Shown here: positions 9,835-20,879 of the stretch, piece by piece
How positions within the stretch are numbered: the stretch's first letter is position 1
Layout: every line of letters starts with the position of its first letter
Source: Procambarus clarkii
Lineage: Eukaryota > Arthropoda > Malacostraca > Decapoda > Cambaridae
NCBI RefSeq assembly: GCF_040958095.1
Contig: NC_091195.1
Span: 19,733,679-19,797,678 of the forward strand
Length of the DNA stretch: 64,000 nucleotides
Reading direction: 5' to 3'
The notes under the pieces: model-generated
Seen by the model: the letters and a program-made list of their open reading frames with translations, nothing else
The model's database searches: none
What the model was told of the DNA's origin: nothing
Program-made: the position numbers and the translations under genes

Positions 9835-10560
9835 TCTCTGGGCCTCTACCCTTCAGACCGAACTATTTGCCTTGATCCTTGCACTGAAATGTGTACGTCT
9901 CCAAACTTGATACAGTAATTGTAAGTGACTCCTTATCATCCTTAAATGCTCTCAACTCTTCAAGACATAACTGTAACATGCTCGTGTCCGAAGCTAGACA
10001 CAAATACAACAAAATTATTAAGGATGGTAACAGAGTCCATTTCATGTGGTCTCCATCTCATGTTGGCCTCCGAATGCATGATAGAGCTGATTAGTTAGCC
10101 AAAGAATCTGCCTTTAAAGGAGCCGTTGAGTGTAACCTTGGATTGTCAATGAGCAATCTGAGAGCAGCAGTACACCGAGAACTTCAACAAGATCTTGTAG
10201 ATCTGAGGCAAAGTGAAATTGACACCAGTAATTCCAACTATCATGCAAGAGGAGCCACACATCTATGGATCATCCAATAAAATCAGCAGACTTCTAGATG
10301 TTACTACTGCTCGGCTTAGACTCGGTTACAAGTATCTCTGGGAATTCTCATTATCTGCTGATGTAGACCTGACCAAATGTAAACTGTGTCAACAAAATTA
10401 TTCGCACACCCTCCGTCACTATGTGATGGAGTGCGAAAAGATACGTGAATTTAGAGACAATTCTATAACCAATGTTCCAGCGATGTGTAAATATTTCATT
10501 CAAAATGATCTGCTACCAGAAATTTTAGCCAAATATCCCCAGTTTGCTAACTGTAGGTAG
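9835..10560 (+). pseudogene. RNase H plus Cys/His C-terminus of LINE family R
   Basis: A 5'-truncated ORF2 end. First comes QTELFALILALKCVRLQT (RNase H Glu motif, about 9858-9912). After a frame break comes VIVSDSLSSLNALN (Asp motif), then VHFMWSPSHVGLRMHDRAD with a stop just after, around 10090. A third frame (10213-10560) gives LDVTTARLRLGYKYLWEFSL, CKLCQQNYSHTLRHYVMEC (CxxC...H...C) and the end CKYFIQNDLLPEIL...FANCR. The order RNase H then zinc-knuckle-like cluster fits I-group non-LTR elements. At least two frame disruptions and the missing RT make it dead. It abuts the minisatellite on its 5' side. Confidence 0.8.
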
Positions 10561-10885
10561 TAACTAAGTGACTGTAACCTATCCACCGCTACCCACTGGA
10601 TGGGGGTGGGGGGGGGGCAGTGTGCAGGACAAACATATCAATTGTGACACTAGCTCTCCACATATGTCAGTTGCTTAATTTAGAACCTGTACTTGAGGTC
10701 GATCTCGAACCCATTGTTGATGTGACGACTTATATTGAATTTTGTAACTAGCTCATCAAGATTGTAACTTCCTTAGCTAAATGAATTGTGGGGTTCAGTC
10801 CCTGAGCCCATTATGTGCCTCTGTAACACTCTCCACTACCGTCCACAAGATGAGTATGGGGTGCATAATAAATGAACTAAACTAA
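10561..10885 (+). mobile_element. 3' UTR of LINE family R
   Basis: The untranslated tail contains 'ccactggatgggggtgg', 'cacatatgtcagttgcttaa', 'aactagctcatcaagattgt', 'gagcccattatgtgcctctg' and 'gcataataaatgaact'. It holds a poly-G run near 10605-10616 and an AATAAA near the end. The same UTR is found in reverse in each array B unit. Confidence 0.8.
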
Positions 10886-10926
10886 AAACAATTTGAAAAT
10901 GCTAAGTAAAGATCATACCATAAAGT

Positions 10927-11178
10927 AGGGAGCCGGTCGGCCGAGCGGACAGCACGCTGGACTTGTGATCCTGTGGTCCCGGGGTCGATCCCGGGCGCCA
11001 GCGAGAAACAATGGGCAGAGTTTCTTTCACCCTATGCCCCTGTTACCTAGCAGTAAAATAGGTACCTGGGTGTTAGTCAGCTGTCACGGGATGCTTCCTG
11101 GGGGTGGAGGCCTGGTCGAGGACCGGGCCTCAGGGACACTAAAGCCCTGAAATCATCTCAAGATAACCTCAAGATAAG
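10927..11178 (+). mobile_element. tRNA-derived SINE (type 1), full length
   Basis: The head (about 10929-11000) has an A-box-like 'ggtcggccgagcgg' and a B-box-like 'gggtcgatccc'. The body has 'gagtttctttcaccctatgc' and 'cagctgtcacgggatgctt', and the tail 'aaatcatctcaagataacc' is repeated as 'ctcaagataag'. The acceptor stem is not a proper functional tRNA. Related copies: 17758-17995 (minus), 18822, 26873, 27846, 60803, 61346. Confidence 0.85.
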
Positions 11179-11184
11179 ATACTC

Positions 11185-14100
11185 AACTTTACAACTTAGC
11201 TGGTTATAAAGCCATTCACAACTGTAGGCCTAATAAGAAATGTGGCGACACAGCGATATATTACCAGGATACCTTCATCTGCAATAGTGTCATTAGTGAT
11301 AGAGACAACTACTGTGAATATACCTTTGTTCAGTTCTCGATTAAATCCTGTAAATCCTCTTTGACTATTGGACCTATACTATTGGAGTATTTCCCAATAC
11401 TAACATAGCTTCATTCTTAGATAACCTAAGGAATCTTATCATTAACAACAATCTCAATAAAATAAAATCATTCTAAGAGGAGACTTCAATATTGACCTAG
11501 GTTAACAAAATAGCCCCAAAGTCGACTATTTCCTAAACAGCATGAACTCCTGTATGCTAATCCCCCACAATCACCAAGCCCAACCCAAATTACTCAAACA
11601 TCTGCCACTACCTTGGATCACTTATGGACTAACATAATAGCTCCCCTTACATCTGGTATAATCACTGACAGAACAACTGACCACTATCCTACCTTCCTCG
11701 TAGCGAACATGGACATAACACCACCAGAAAACAAGAAACTTACCTTCAGGTTACACAGTGAAGCAGCAATAGGCAATCTCACAAATGCACTTCACAATAT
11801 AAACTGGGAATCTGAATTAAAAAAATACACAGGATATAAATTCATTAGCTAACCTCTTCCTCTCCAAAACTCTAAGCCTCTACAACACTCACTGTCCTCT
11901 CCACACCAAGCAAGTAACTGACAAAAGATTAAACAATCCCTGGCTCAATAATGGCATACTCAAAGCATTCAACAAGAAACATGAATATGAAAAAACGTAG
12001 GATTGGCCTAGTTGCAAAGGTAGAAGTTAAGAGGTACTCATCAATGCTTACCAGTATAATAAGAAAAAATAAACTTTCCTATTATGAGAATAGATTCAAA
12101 GAAGCAAAAGGCAACATGACAAGCACATGGAAAGCCATCTGTAACATCCTGGGATCTAAACAACAGTCACATAATCAGATAAAACTCTCCAAGGATGGTT
12201 ATACTCCTGCAACTGATATAGAAACGGCAACTGAATTTAATAGCTTCTTTTTGTCGGTTGGTGCTAACCTTGCCAGAAAAAATCCCACAAACTCAGATAC
12301 ATGTTACCACATATCTTTCAGGCAGCTATCCAAACTCCCCCCCCCCCAAAAAAAAAAAGTGTCATACCTTCCCTGATATCCTGAAAAAAGCATGAGTAAC
12401 GCCAATTCATAAAGGAGGCAATCCGGCAGACATAAACAATTACAGACCAATATCAGATCTACCTATATTATCAAAAATAATTTAAAACAAATATTTACAA
12501 ACAGCTCTACTTCTACCTCGTAAAATTCAACATAGTAAATCCTTGTCAGTTTGGCTTCCCCTCCCAAAAGAGTACCGACGATGCAATTATTAGGCTGCTT
12601 GATATAATCTACTCAGCCCTTGACAAAAATGAGTTTCCGATTGGGCTCTTCATTGACCTGAGAAAGGCCTTTATTACTGTTAACCATAACTCTCTCTTAC
12701 TTAACCTCCGCCATTATTGAAACTGAGGCCTTGTCCTGAACTATATTCTATCCTATCTTAGTGACAGACACCAATATGTAGTCATCAATGATAAACCTCT
12801 TCCACTCTACCAAAAACTATAAAATGCCACAAGTCAGCATCCTAGGACCTCTCCTATTTCTTATATACATCAATGATCTGCCTAATGTTTCTAGCATTCT
12901 TTAGCCTATATTTTTTGCTGACGATACTACCCTCATCTACTCAGACCCCCCAACCTACACACATAAAATAATGTTGTAAATATTGAATTAAAAAAGTCCA
13001 CTTACGGATATCAACCAACAAACTCACACTAAACATTGAAAAGACCTACTACATCTAATTTGGAAGCAAATCAACAAATGCAATTTAGCTTCAGATAGAC
13101 AATGTTAACATCAGCAATAAAAATGACAAAAAGTTCCTTGGCCTGTACTTAGACAAGAGACTCAACTTCAGCACCCACATACAACACATACCCAAGAAAG
13201 TCTCAAAACGGTCGGTATACTCTCTAAAATCAGTTATTATGTTCCAAACTCTGCTCTCCTCTCATTATACTAAGCGCTAATCTATCCCGATTTAACATTC
13301 GGTATCTGTGCATGGGGCTCAACCACTGCTAACTACCTCAAGCCCATCATAACCCAGCAAAAATTTGCTATCAGAACAATAACAAACTTTGCTTTCAGAC
13401 AACACTGACCCCCCCCCCCCCATGTTTAGATCCCTAAACATGCTAATCATAAACTCACTCCACACATTCTCTTGTGCTGATCACAAAACACAGCTGTTTA
13501 CATTTACATGTAAACAGCTGCGTTCATTTACTGTTTACATTTACAAAGTCCTGTTCTTAAATGCAAACACTGTTCTGAAACTCTTCCTGGACAGATGTAA
13601 CAGAACCCATAATCACCACACCAGAAATAAATATCTCTTTAATATCTCCAGAGTCAAACTTAATCTGTGTAAACTCTCTATGCAAATAAAGGAACCTAGT
13701 CTATGGAACTCACTCCCTAATGCATTAAAAAGCTGTCCAACTTTTGACTTATTCAAAAATAAAACCAAAAAGTACCTAATTTCATCTTCATAGATTTCTA
13801 CCTAGTGCTTAAAACTCACACTGTATCTAGTGCTACCCAATCACCCAATATATGTACCTGAGCCATACAACTTCACCAATGTAATCATTACTATCATCTT
13901 ATATCACGGATATTATATTGAACGCATATTTTACTGCATTATACCTTGAAATTAACTTCAAATTATGCTGCAATTTGATAACCCTCAAATTTTACTTTAA
14001 TGTACCTACTAATCTCTATCAAATTTTCTTACAAAGTACCTGTTAAAAAATGTTCAATTTTGCTAGAAATTACCTACTTAAAATTATCTGTTAGATTAAA

Positions 14101-14212
14101 GACCTGCCCGAAATGCTGTGCATGTTAAGGGCTGTACAAGAATGTAAAAACATCAATGCTATTTACTCTCATAAACCCTATGTACCTTCTTGTATATATA
14201 TATGTGTGTATA
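11185..14212 (+). pseudogene. Degenerate LINE family 1 with endonuclease and reverse transcriptase
   Basis: Broken by many stops and shifts, but domain order is clear. The endonuclease part (11190-11850) has RGDFNIDLG near 11490 and a TTLDHLWTNIIAP...TDHYPTFL end at 11605-11700. Then come the linker KRYSSMLTSIIRKNKLSYYE (12030), RT pieces NNYRPISDLP (12440), IGLFIDLRKAF (12640), ILGPLLFLIYINDLP (12840) and FADDTTLIY (12915). The C-terminus is HTRNKYLFNISRVKLNLCK (13620) and ends near 13793. The 3' end at 14100 is 'gacctgcccgaaatgctgtg' and then 'tgtaccttcttgtatatata'. It is the same family as the near-intact copy at 42624-45061, and it alone in the window shows this family's endonuclease. Confidence 0.85.
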
Positions 14213-14316
14213 TCACGAAAATAATCACGTGATTAAAAATGTGACAGTGAAAACACGGAGGAAAAGTGAAACAGGAATTTCCTTAAGTACTTTCGTATAT
14301 TAATACATCTTCAGAA

Positions 14317-14317
<1 letters not shown>
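14213..14317. other. Spacer before the (AT)n run
   Basis: 'atcacgtgattaaaaatgtg' and 'agtactttcgtatattaata' followed by 'catcttcagaag' resemble terminal sequence that I associate with decapod Penelope-like elements. No ORF is present, so the assignment is tentative. Confidence 0.3.

Positions 14318-14405
<88 letters not shown>
14318..14405. repeat. (AT)n microsatellite, about 43 repeats
   Basis: An uninterrupted alternating AT run. It sits exactly at the edge of the Penelope-like segment. Confidence 0.97.
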
Positions 14406-14410
<5 letters not shown>

Positions 14411-15065
14411 AAATATGACCGAAAAAGTAAGATTAATAATTTTAACACGAATTTTCTCAATCTTTCGTACATTTCTTTTCACTGTTGGAGGTAAATCAAA
14501 AATCAATTCTCCAAAATTCATTTTTATTTCTAGTCTGACGCGACACGAGCGCGTTTCGTAAAACTTATTACATTTTCAAAGACTTTAGTTTACAAATACA
14601 CAACTGAATAGAACTTACGCATCTCCGATTTCGTTTATATCTACATTTGAGTGAGGTGGATGGGGTGAGGTGGCATTAATAGGGTATTAATTTCATCAAC
14701 ACAAGACAGAACAAGAGGTGGCATTAATAGGGTATTAATTTCATCAACACAAGACAGAACACGAAACAATGGGTATTGAATAGAAGTGTTTGTAGAAAGC
14801 CTATTGGTCCATATTTCTTGATGCTTCTATATTGGAGGGGAGTCTTGAGGTGGGTAGAATATAGTTGTGCATTAATTGGCTGTTGATTGCTGGTGTTGAC
14901 TTCTTGATGTGTAGTGCCTCGCAAACGTCAAGCCGCCTGCTATCGCTGTATCTATCGATGATTTCTGTGTTGTTTACTAGGATTTCTCTGGCGATGGTTT
15001 GGTTGTGGGAAGAGATTATATGTTCCTTAATGGAGCCCTGTTGCTTATGCATAAGCATAATCAGT
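14406..15065 (-). mobile_element. Penelope-like element, 3' part
   Basis: On the minus strand 15058-14801 encodes GSIKEHIISSHNQTIAREIL, NTEIIDRYSDSRRLDVCEAL and HIKKSTPAINSQL. This resembles the region after the GIY-YIG endonuclease of Penelope-like elements, where 'H...NTEI...D.RRL.I.EAL.I....P.IN.Q' is typical. The RT domain is absent. The 3' UTR contains a 48-bp direct duplication (14667-14713 and 14715-14761, 'gaggtggcattaataggg' start) and ends at the (AT)n run. Family-level assignment is by motif recall. Confidence 0.6.
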
Positions 15066-15369
15066 TTTAGTTAAAAATTTGCTGAATAATGTGTTTTGTT
15101 TAAAAAGCAAATATAATGGATGCTAATTATTTTTGTAGTTTAATTACTTCTAACATTCTTTAAAATAGTACGTAACATGTAGGGTTATGGATGAGTATGT
15201 TATGTAAAGTAGTCCAGTAGTATAAAACGTGAACATTTCGGGATACAACAGTCTACTTTTGTGCGTTGGACTAACATTTTCTGGAGACTAGGTTGATCCA
15301 CCAATAGACATGAAGGCGTATGTGACAAAAAATAAGAGCCCGGGAGTCATTATATAATATAATTGGAAA

Positions 15370-15420
15370 GGCGGGACTCTGGAGCTGAAGTTCGCTCCTG
15401 CAAGCACTGATCGGTAAGAA
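15370..15420 (+). mobile_element. Diverged GGCGGGACC short element
   Basis: 'ggcgggactctggagctgaa' through 'cctgcaagcactgatcggta' aligns with the recently inserted 60-bp element at 40445-40504. It ends in a donor-like CGGTAAGA. Confidence 0.6.
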
Positions 15421-15509
15421 CACTCACAGCCAAATACTTCCTTCCAGGGTACAATTTCTCAGTGGGTAATTATATAGGCTGTACTGTTTAATAGTGGAGG
15501 GATCCGGCA

Positions 15510-15792
15510 GTGCCCGGGTCTCTCTCTCTCCGTACCCTCTCATCTGGCATTCCTTATTCACCTCTCCCTCCTCTCTTTCCCGTCTCCTCTCCTCGTCTTT
15601 CCCTCTCTCGCAATCTCCTATCCCACCCCTCTCACACCTGCAAATTTCTCCCCACTTTTCCCCCTCTCACAACTCTTTTTCCTCCCTTCTCCATCCTCTT
15701 TCCCAATCTCCCCCACTCTCACATCTTTCCCTTTCTCCTCCTCTCTTCTCAAACATCACACTTCTCTCTCTCTTCTGCTTTATCCCTAATAA
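15510..15792 (+). repeat. Polypyrimidine tract, about 280 bp
   Basis: Almost all C and T on the + strand with scattered 'cac' and 'gca'. It gives spurious serine/proline/leucine-rich ORFs. Copies at 22365, 24616 and 31388 show it is an old part of the repeat. Confidence 0.85.
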
Positions 15793-16289
15793 TATAATAT
15801 GACCAGTTCAGCCCGTCCTCCTAAGGTTTCCCAACGTCCATAAACTGCTGTACTAAAGTTCCTGCTCCTAAACTACCAGAGGACCCAAAACAGAAAACGG
15901 ATCAGTATCTAAATTTCGCGAGCCACTACAATTTTCTAGTACGACAATTTTTGGACTTAAGAAGCCTATACGTAAATATATGATGTTCTATAAGGAGGAT
16001 GGGTTGTATAATTAATTAAAAATACACAATTAAATAGTCCGCCCTCTTCCTGACGGAGGGGAGGGGGGAGGGGGGATAGAGGAAAGAGCCTGGAAGATGG
16101 GCGAGGCACTGTTATTAGTTACATATTTTTGCCCTCTACAGCCAAAGTATAAGTAAAGAAAATTGTATTAATTTTCCAAAGATCAGTGCACAATGTTATT
16201 CTGTGGGCGGTGGCGGAAAAGGTTACGGAGGAAATTGATATGCATTGTGAGTATATATACAAAAAATCTTATCTTACTGTAATAACTGT

Positions 16290-16470
16290 GACAATCCTTA
16301 ACTGTAGCCTCTGTTCACCCAGCAGTGAATGGGGTACAAGGTTCTTAAATGATTTGGCGGGTCATATTCCAGAGAAAATTAGGATTAAGAACCTGCCCGA
16401 AACGCTATGCGTGCTAGTGGCATTACAAAAATGTAAAAACTCTTTGTATATAAATAAATAAAAAAATCTA
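16290..16470 (+). mobile_element. Headless SINE (type 2 body and tail)
   Basis: Has 'cttaactgtagcctctgttc', 'cccagcagtgaatgggg', 'aggattaagaacctgcccga' and 'aacgctatgcgtgctagtgg', ending in 'tatataaataaataaa'. The tRNA-like head seen at 62898 and 61133 is missing. The 3' tail matches the 3' end of LINE family 1. Confidence 0.8.
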
Positions 16471-16477
16471 TTTTTGT

Positions 16478-16767
16478 AAACCATTTTTCCTGAGCTTCTC
16501 CGTCAATATTTTCCACCACACGGGGTTGAACACTGCCATCATTAGTGGATAGTTTATTGGCCTGAGACTCTTCCATCCGCGATACTCCATCCTCTTCCTT
16601 ACTTTCTTCCCCTCCGTATCATTCCCCACTACACACCCCACTACACCCCATCTGTTTGCCATAGCTAATTCTTTTAGAGCTTCAATCCTCCTGTCGACCT
16701 TCTTGACATATCCCAAAAGCTGTGTATCGACCGCAGAATCAGTAGCTTTGCAGAAATGTATAAACAC
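16478..16767 (-). CDS. Unidentified repeated ORF (family U), 99-aa copy
   Basis: The frame encodes ATDSAVDTQLLGYVKKVDRR, IEALKELAMANRWGVVG and, later, SLRPINYPLMMAVFNPVWWK with MLTEKLRK-like C-terminus. The N-terminal part could form a short amphipathic helix; the C-terminus is a conserved W/P-rich block. The same protein sequence recurs at 25595, 39200, 46765, 61700 and in decayed form at 20880 and 29900. I recognise no domain. An A-rich tail ((AAAT)n) sits on the opposite-strand 3' side, so the repeat may have retroposed in + orientation, making this ORF antisense to the transposed RNA. This copy has 'GKKVRKRMEYRGWKSL', and whether any copy is expressed cannot be told. Confidence 0.4.
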
Positions 16768-16804
16768 AAATATTATGTATGCTCAGAACTCAACGTACCT
16801 TCTT

Positions 16805-16805
16805 G

Positions 16806-16852
<47 letters not shown>

Positions 16853-16876
16853 ATACATAAATAAATAAATAAATTT
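16805..16876. repeat. (AAAT)n microsatellite
   Basis: About 17 AAAT units with one 'acat' variant. It is the tail of the family U repeat, directly after 'caacgtaccttcttgtaa'. Confidence 0.95.
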
Positions 16877-17094
16877 ATTTTTATAAGTTTTGAAGTTAAG
16901 AAAGTTATTATTCATTTTAATTAAAGAGTATAGAGGTGAGACTATTTCATAAAAATACAAATATTGTAATATCACAACTTAAATTAAATCTAAAAACTTT
17001 AAATGAAATATTGGGAAAGTTCTGGTAATGTATAAATATTTGAGTCTCAAATACGACGTAAACCCTATGATATAATATATATTTTTTTCTTTTA

Positions 17095-17475
17095 TTAACA
17101 TGCTTAAGTATACACAGCAATGTGATGCTACCCTATTCTATATGAAAGATTAAACAGTGTAGATCAAAAACTAGCTATAAGTTCATATAATATTGCCATC
17201 ACCCAGGATAGTTTGTCCAGCCAGTTAGTCATACATGGAATCAGCGGAGAAAATACCAGCCTCAATAAATAAACTCTTTACTAAAGATCAGGAGAGAACG
17301 TGAAATGTAAGGCTGATCTATTAGACTCCACTAAGAAAATCTGGGTACAGCACAATATCTTCCAATATTCCTGAGTGTATAAAGTAATTACAGAGCTCAA
17401 AGTAACTCATACCATTTGGTCAGATTATGATGACGCAAATTTCCTACAGACATTTGGATTGTACTGGAGCTGAGT
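17095..17475 (-). pseudogene. LINE family S 3' end, minus strand
   Basis: Minus-strand translation near 17425-17340 gives the ELCNYFIHSGILEDIVLYPD-type C-terminus, with small frame errors, then a stop and a 3' UTR with 'ccatgtatgactaactgg' and 'agcatcacattgctg'. Only the last tens of codons remain. Confidence 0.65.
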
Positions 17476-17757
17476 GGAAACAAGACAATTGGAAAATTTA
17501 CTAACAGTTACTAATAATAGTTAATGTTAATATTCGTATAGAAAAATATAAAAATAAGTAAGTATTTTAAAAATTTAAAAAAAATTTGCATACTTATTTC
17601 CAGAATTAAAAAAAAGTAAAATCAATTTTAATAATTTATATGTGCTGAACCACCTTTCAATGTTAAATGATGGTTTCTGCAATGCAGATTATATATTTAA
17701 TTTTGTAGTTTAATTACTACTAATTATGTTCAAAAGCTAATTAAGTATATATATCAT

Positions 17758-17995
17758 ATCTTGAGATGATTTCGGGGCTTTAGTGTCCCCGCGGCCCGGT
17801 CCTAGACCAGGCCTCCACCCCCAGGAAGCAGCCCGTGACAGCTGACTTAACTCCCAGGTACCTATTTACTGCTAGGTAACAGGGGCATTCAGGGTGAAAG
17901 AAACTTTGCCCATTTGTTTCTGCCTCGTGCGGGAATCGAACCCGCGCCACAGAATTACGAGTCCTGTGCGCTATCCACCAGGCTACGAGGCCCCT
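17758..17995 (-). mobile_element. tRNA-derived SINE (type 1 body, Thr/Arg-like head)
   Basis: In minus sense the head reads 'ggcctcgtagcctggtgga' (A box) and 'gcgggttcgattcccgc' (B box, T arm), followed by 'gagtttctttcaccctg'-like body and 'ctcaagata' tail. The T arm pairs well, but the acceptor ends are not mature-tRNA-like. It separates the parent repeat from the minisatellite in array A only. Confidence 0.85.
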
Positions 17996-18109
17996 ACAAC
18001 CACACGTCTGTATAAATAAACATTACTAAACATTACATTCACCTGCACTGTATGTGTCTAAACCACAGACCCCACACATGAGGCTTATTAAGTACATTGG
18101 ATTTTGGAT

Positions 18110-18683
18110 GAGCATGCCATGTAGACGTGGAGCATGCCATGTAGACGTGGAGCATGCCATGTAGACGTGGGGCATACCATGTAGACGTGGAGCATACCAT
18201 GTAGACGTGGAGCATGCCATGTAGACGTGGAGCATGCCATGTAGACGTGGAGCATGTCATGTAGACGTGGAGCATGTCATGTAGACGTGGAGCATGTCAT
18301 GTAGACGTGGAGCATGCCATGTAGACGTGGAGCATGCCATGTAGATGTGGAGCATGCCATGTAGACATGGAGCATGTCATGTAGACGTGGAGCATGTCAT
18401 GTAGACGTGGAGCATGCCATGTAGATGTGGAGCATGCCATGTAGACATGGAGCATGTCATGTAGACGTGGAGCATGTCATGTAGACGTGGAGCATGTCAT
18501 GTAGACGTGGAGCATGCCATGTAGACGTGGAGCATACCATGTAGACGTGGAGCATACCATGTAGACGTGGAGCATGCCATGTAGACGTGCAGCATGCCAT
18601 GTAGACGTGGAGCATGCCATGTAGACGTGGAGCATACCATGTAGACGTGGAGCATGCCATGTGGACGTGCAGCATACAATGAA
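18110..18683. repeat. 20-bp minisatellite M20, array A unit 1 (about 28 copies)
   Basis: Consensus GAGCATGCCATGTAGACGTG, exact 20-bp period. Variants 'gcatacc', 'gcatgtc', 'gtagatg' and 'gtagacatg' form short runs. The left flank is 'ggattttggatgagcatgcc'. The right end decays into 'gcatacaatgaagacg', which joins a SINE. Confidence 0.97.
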
Positions 18684-18687
18684 GACG

Positions 18688-18821
18688 AGGGGTCCAACGG
18701 CTGAGAGGACAGCGCTCCGGGTTCGAAGTCCTAAGGTCCGGGTTCGATCCCCGGTGGAGGCAGAAACAAATGTGCAATTTCTTTCACCCTAAAACCAAAT
18801 GCGCAGTTTCTTTCCGCCCCA
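18688..18821 (+). mobile_element. tRNA-headed SINE fragment
   Basis: Head 'ccaacggctgagaggacagc' (A-box region), 'ggttcgaagtcctaagg' and B box 'gggttcgatccccgg', then 'gcaatttctttcaccct'. It is truncated where the next SINE begins. Confidence 0.75.
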
Positions 18822-19045
18822 GCCGAGCGGACAGCACGTTGGGCACGTGATCCTGTGGTCCCGGGTTCGATCCCGGGCGCCGGCGAGAAACGATGGGCAG
18901 AGTTTCTTTCACCCTGATGCTCCTGTTACCTAGCACTAAATAGGTACCTGGGAGTTAGTCAGCTGTCACGGGCTGCTTCCTGAGGGTAGAAGTCTGGTCG
19001 CGGGGACACTAAAAAGCTCCGAAATCAACTGAAGATAACCTAATG
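18822..19045 (+). mobile_element. Type 1 SINE
   Basis: Head 'agccgagcggacagcacgtt' with B box 'gggttcgatcccgggcgcc', then body 'cagctgtcacgggctgcttc' and an abbreviated tail 'tgaagataacc'. Lies head to tail after another SINE. Confidence 0.8.
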
Positions 19046-19175
19046 CAACTGTTCACCTAGCAGTAGATAAGTACCTGGGAGTTAGACAGCTGCGACGGGT
19101 TGCTTCATGGCGATGTGTGTGTGTGAAAATTAGGATTAAGGTCTTGCCTGAAACGCTTTGCGTGCTTGTAGCTTG
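19046..19175 (+). mobile_element. SINE body/tail fragment with (GT)n
   Basis: 'gttcacctagcagtagataa', 'gggttgcttcatggcgatgt', a short (GT)n, then 'aggattaaggtcttgcctga' and 'aacgctttgcgtgcttgt'. It ends at the start of the LINE S fragment. Confidence 0.7.
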
Positions 19176-19775
19176 TGGCATTCCAATCTCTGCTGTAAAA
19201 ACTGCAATATTTCATGAAATTAGGTAAGACAAAGGAGCAGTTACTGGCACACGAAGGCCAGAAAGCACGAGTATAAAGACCTATGACATCTTTAGAACCG
19301 AGAATTATATGTACGGGCAGCATAAAACATCCACTAGACAGCGTGACAATGTAATTGCCAGTAATTACCCTTGTAATTAGGCTGGGATATCGATATCAAT
19401 GGCAGGTGGCTGCAGGTAATGAATCCCCAATGGTGAACATTCCAATTGTAAACTATGTTAACAAGAGCTGGGACACTCTCCAACACTATATATGTGATTG
19501 CCCTGTTACAAGTGACTTTATAGCAAATGGTAAGAGGTACTTTGAGCTCTGTAATACCTTCATACACTCAGGAATATTGGAAGATATTCATGTGCTGTAC
19601 CCAACGTGTGCTAGTGGAGACTAATGTATCAGTCTTACAGTTCGTGTTCCTGATTCCATGTATGACTGGCCGTCCTGTGAGGTGGGGATGTTGGATTAGC
19701 TTGTAGCTTGTTTATTTATCTGCACTGAGCCATCTTCCTTATAGAATGTGGTAGCAGCACATTGCTGTCAATTCC
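19176..19775 (+). pseudogene. LINE family S C-terminus and 3' UTR
   Basis: Pieces in broken frames: ISAVKTAIFHEIR, TYDIFRTENYMYGQHKTSTR, IRLGYRYQWQVAAGN and RYFELCNTFIHSGILEDIHV ending with a stop at about 19622. The first two match, in order, the end of the RNase H pseudogene at 23440-23990, so both come from one LINE lineage. The 3' UTR ends 'gtagcagcacattgctg'. Confidence 0.7.
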
Positions 19776-19803
19776 TAAGCTTGTTAATAATAAAACAAAA
19801 ACT

Positions 19804-19990
19804 ACCTCCCATCTATTTGCCAAAGCTAATTTTTTTGGAGCTTTGATCCTCTTGTCCAACTTTTCTGAGGCATTTCAAGATCTGTGTACCGACCGCAGAA
19901 TCAGTGGATAAGCAAGAATGTAATAACATAAATAATATGTATTCTCAGAACCCAACGTACCTTCTTGGATAAATACATAAATACATAAAT
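19804..19990 (+). mobile_element. Family U repeat, 3' fragment
   Basis: 'gccaaagctaatttttttgg', 'ttgatcctcttgtccaactt', 'gatctgtgtaccgaccgcag', then 'caacgtaccttcttgg' and a (AAATAC)n tail. This is the tail-proximal third of the family U repeat, with the N-terminal half of the antisense ORF. Confidence 0.7.
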
Positions 19991-20004
19991 ACAGGCCTGA
20001 CCAA

Positions 20005-20560
20005 AACATCACCAAAAAAACTCTCACACCTCAACAAAGCCTATCTACACCAGAGAATAGCTGAAGATTCGCCCTCTGCAATATGGTATCTTCAGGCAAC
20101 CAAATTAGAAAGGTTAAGATCTCAAAAGGAATCCACAGGGAAATAGCAGTTAGGTTATATAGACTACGTGTAGGTTACAGATGGAACTGGGAGATTGGTG
20201 AGTCCCGACAGAGAGAATGCATCTTCTGCCAAACTGTCACAGAAAAGTCACTACACTATCTCCTGGAATGTGAAGCAACCAACGATCTTAGAAGAGCTTT
20301 AAGAGTCCCCCAAATCTTGCAGTAACCACCCTGAAGCCATCAACACTGCAACTCTTCTGGTCAAAAAAGGTGTTCAGCAGCTGGAGACCCCTCATAAAGA
20401 CTGTCAAGCAGTATCCTTCCCCACGATAGCAGCCTGACGATTAAATGCAACCTCAGAACACTGAAAAGATTTACTGAACAAAAATTTTTACCACTTACGG
20501 GCTATTCATGCCCGTGCCACCTCTTGGGTGGCTTAATCTTTATCAATCATCAATCAATCA
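20005..20560 (+). pseudogene. LINE family T C-terminus and 3' UTR
   Basis: 20083-20325 encodes REIAVRLYRLRVGYRWNWEI, then ECIFCQTVTEKSLHYLLECE (CxxC...HxxxxC cluster) and ATNDLRRALRVPQILQ. This resembles the Cys/His C-terminal part of RNase H LINEs, distinct from families R and S. The 3' UTR ends 'gggctattcatgcccgtgcc', 'acctcttgggtggcttaatc' and a (ATCA)n tail, a form I associate with crustacean LINE ends. Only the 3' end is kept. Confidence 0.7.
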
Positions 20561-20879
20561 CTCTTCTCTTTTACTATTTTTGATGACAAATTGATACATA
20601 AATTATTTATTTTTGTAGTAAAATTATTATTAACTATTTCTAATATTTCAAAGTTCTATGTAACATTCAGAGTTTTGGATCAGCATTCCATGTAAAGTAA
20701 TACAAAGCGGAAACTTTTTGGGGTACAAAAGTCTACTTTTGTACGTTCGACTAACATTTTCAGGAGAATTACACAGTTCTAAGTTTCTGTGTAATTCTTA
20801 CACAGAGTAAGTTTGACTCTGGGGATATCAAAGATATATTTATTTCTGGTGTGGTGATTATGGGTTCTATTACATGTGT
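20561..20879. repeat. Parent-repeat segment, copy with unamplified monomer site
   Basis: 'tttttgtagtaaaattatta' is followed 75 bp later by 'tcagcattccatgtaaagta' and then 'tctacttttgtacgttcga', the same order as at 15130-15290 and 21979-22130. No ORF is recognised. Confidence 0.55.

Noticed and set aside
10927..11000. tRNA genes (also 17920, 18690, 18830, 38340, 60980, 61520, 62900)
   Set aside because: A- and B-box-like motifs are present, but each is joined to a SINE body and repeated in dispersed copies, and acceptor stems or anticodon arms are imperfect. The copy at 62900 is the best preserved but still has a SINE body and LINE-like tail.
15494..15802. Ser/Pro/Leu-rich ORFs over the pyrimidine tracts (also 24600)
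   Set aside because: Low-complexity translation of a C/T tract in overlapping frames; no independent support.
18110..18683. CRISPR-like array
   Set aside because: Repeats are directly adjacent with no unique spacers, the context is eukaryotic, and there are no cas genes. The same applies to the other minisatellites.
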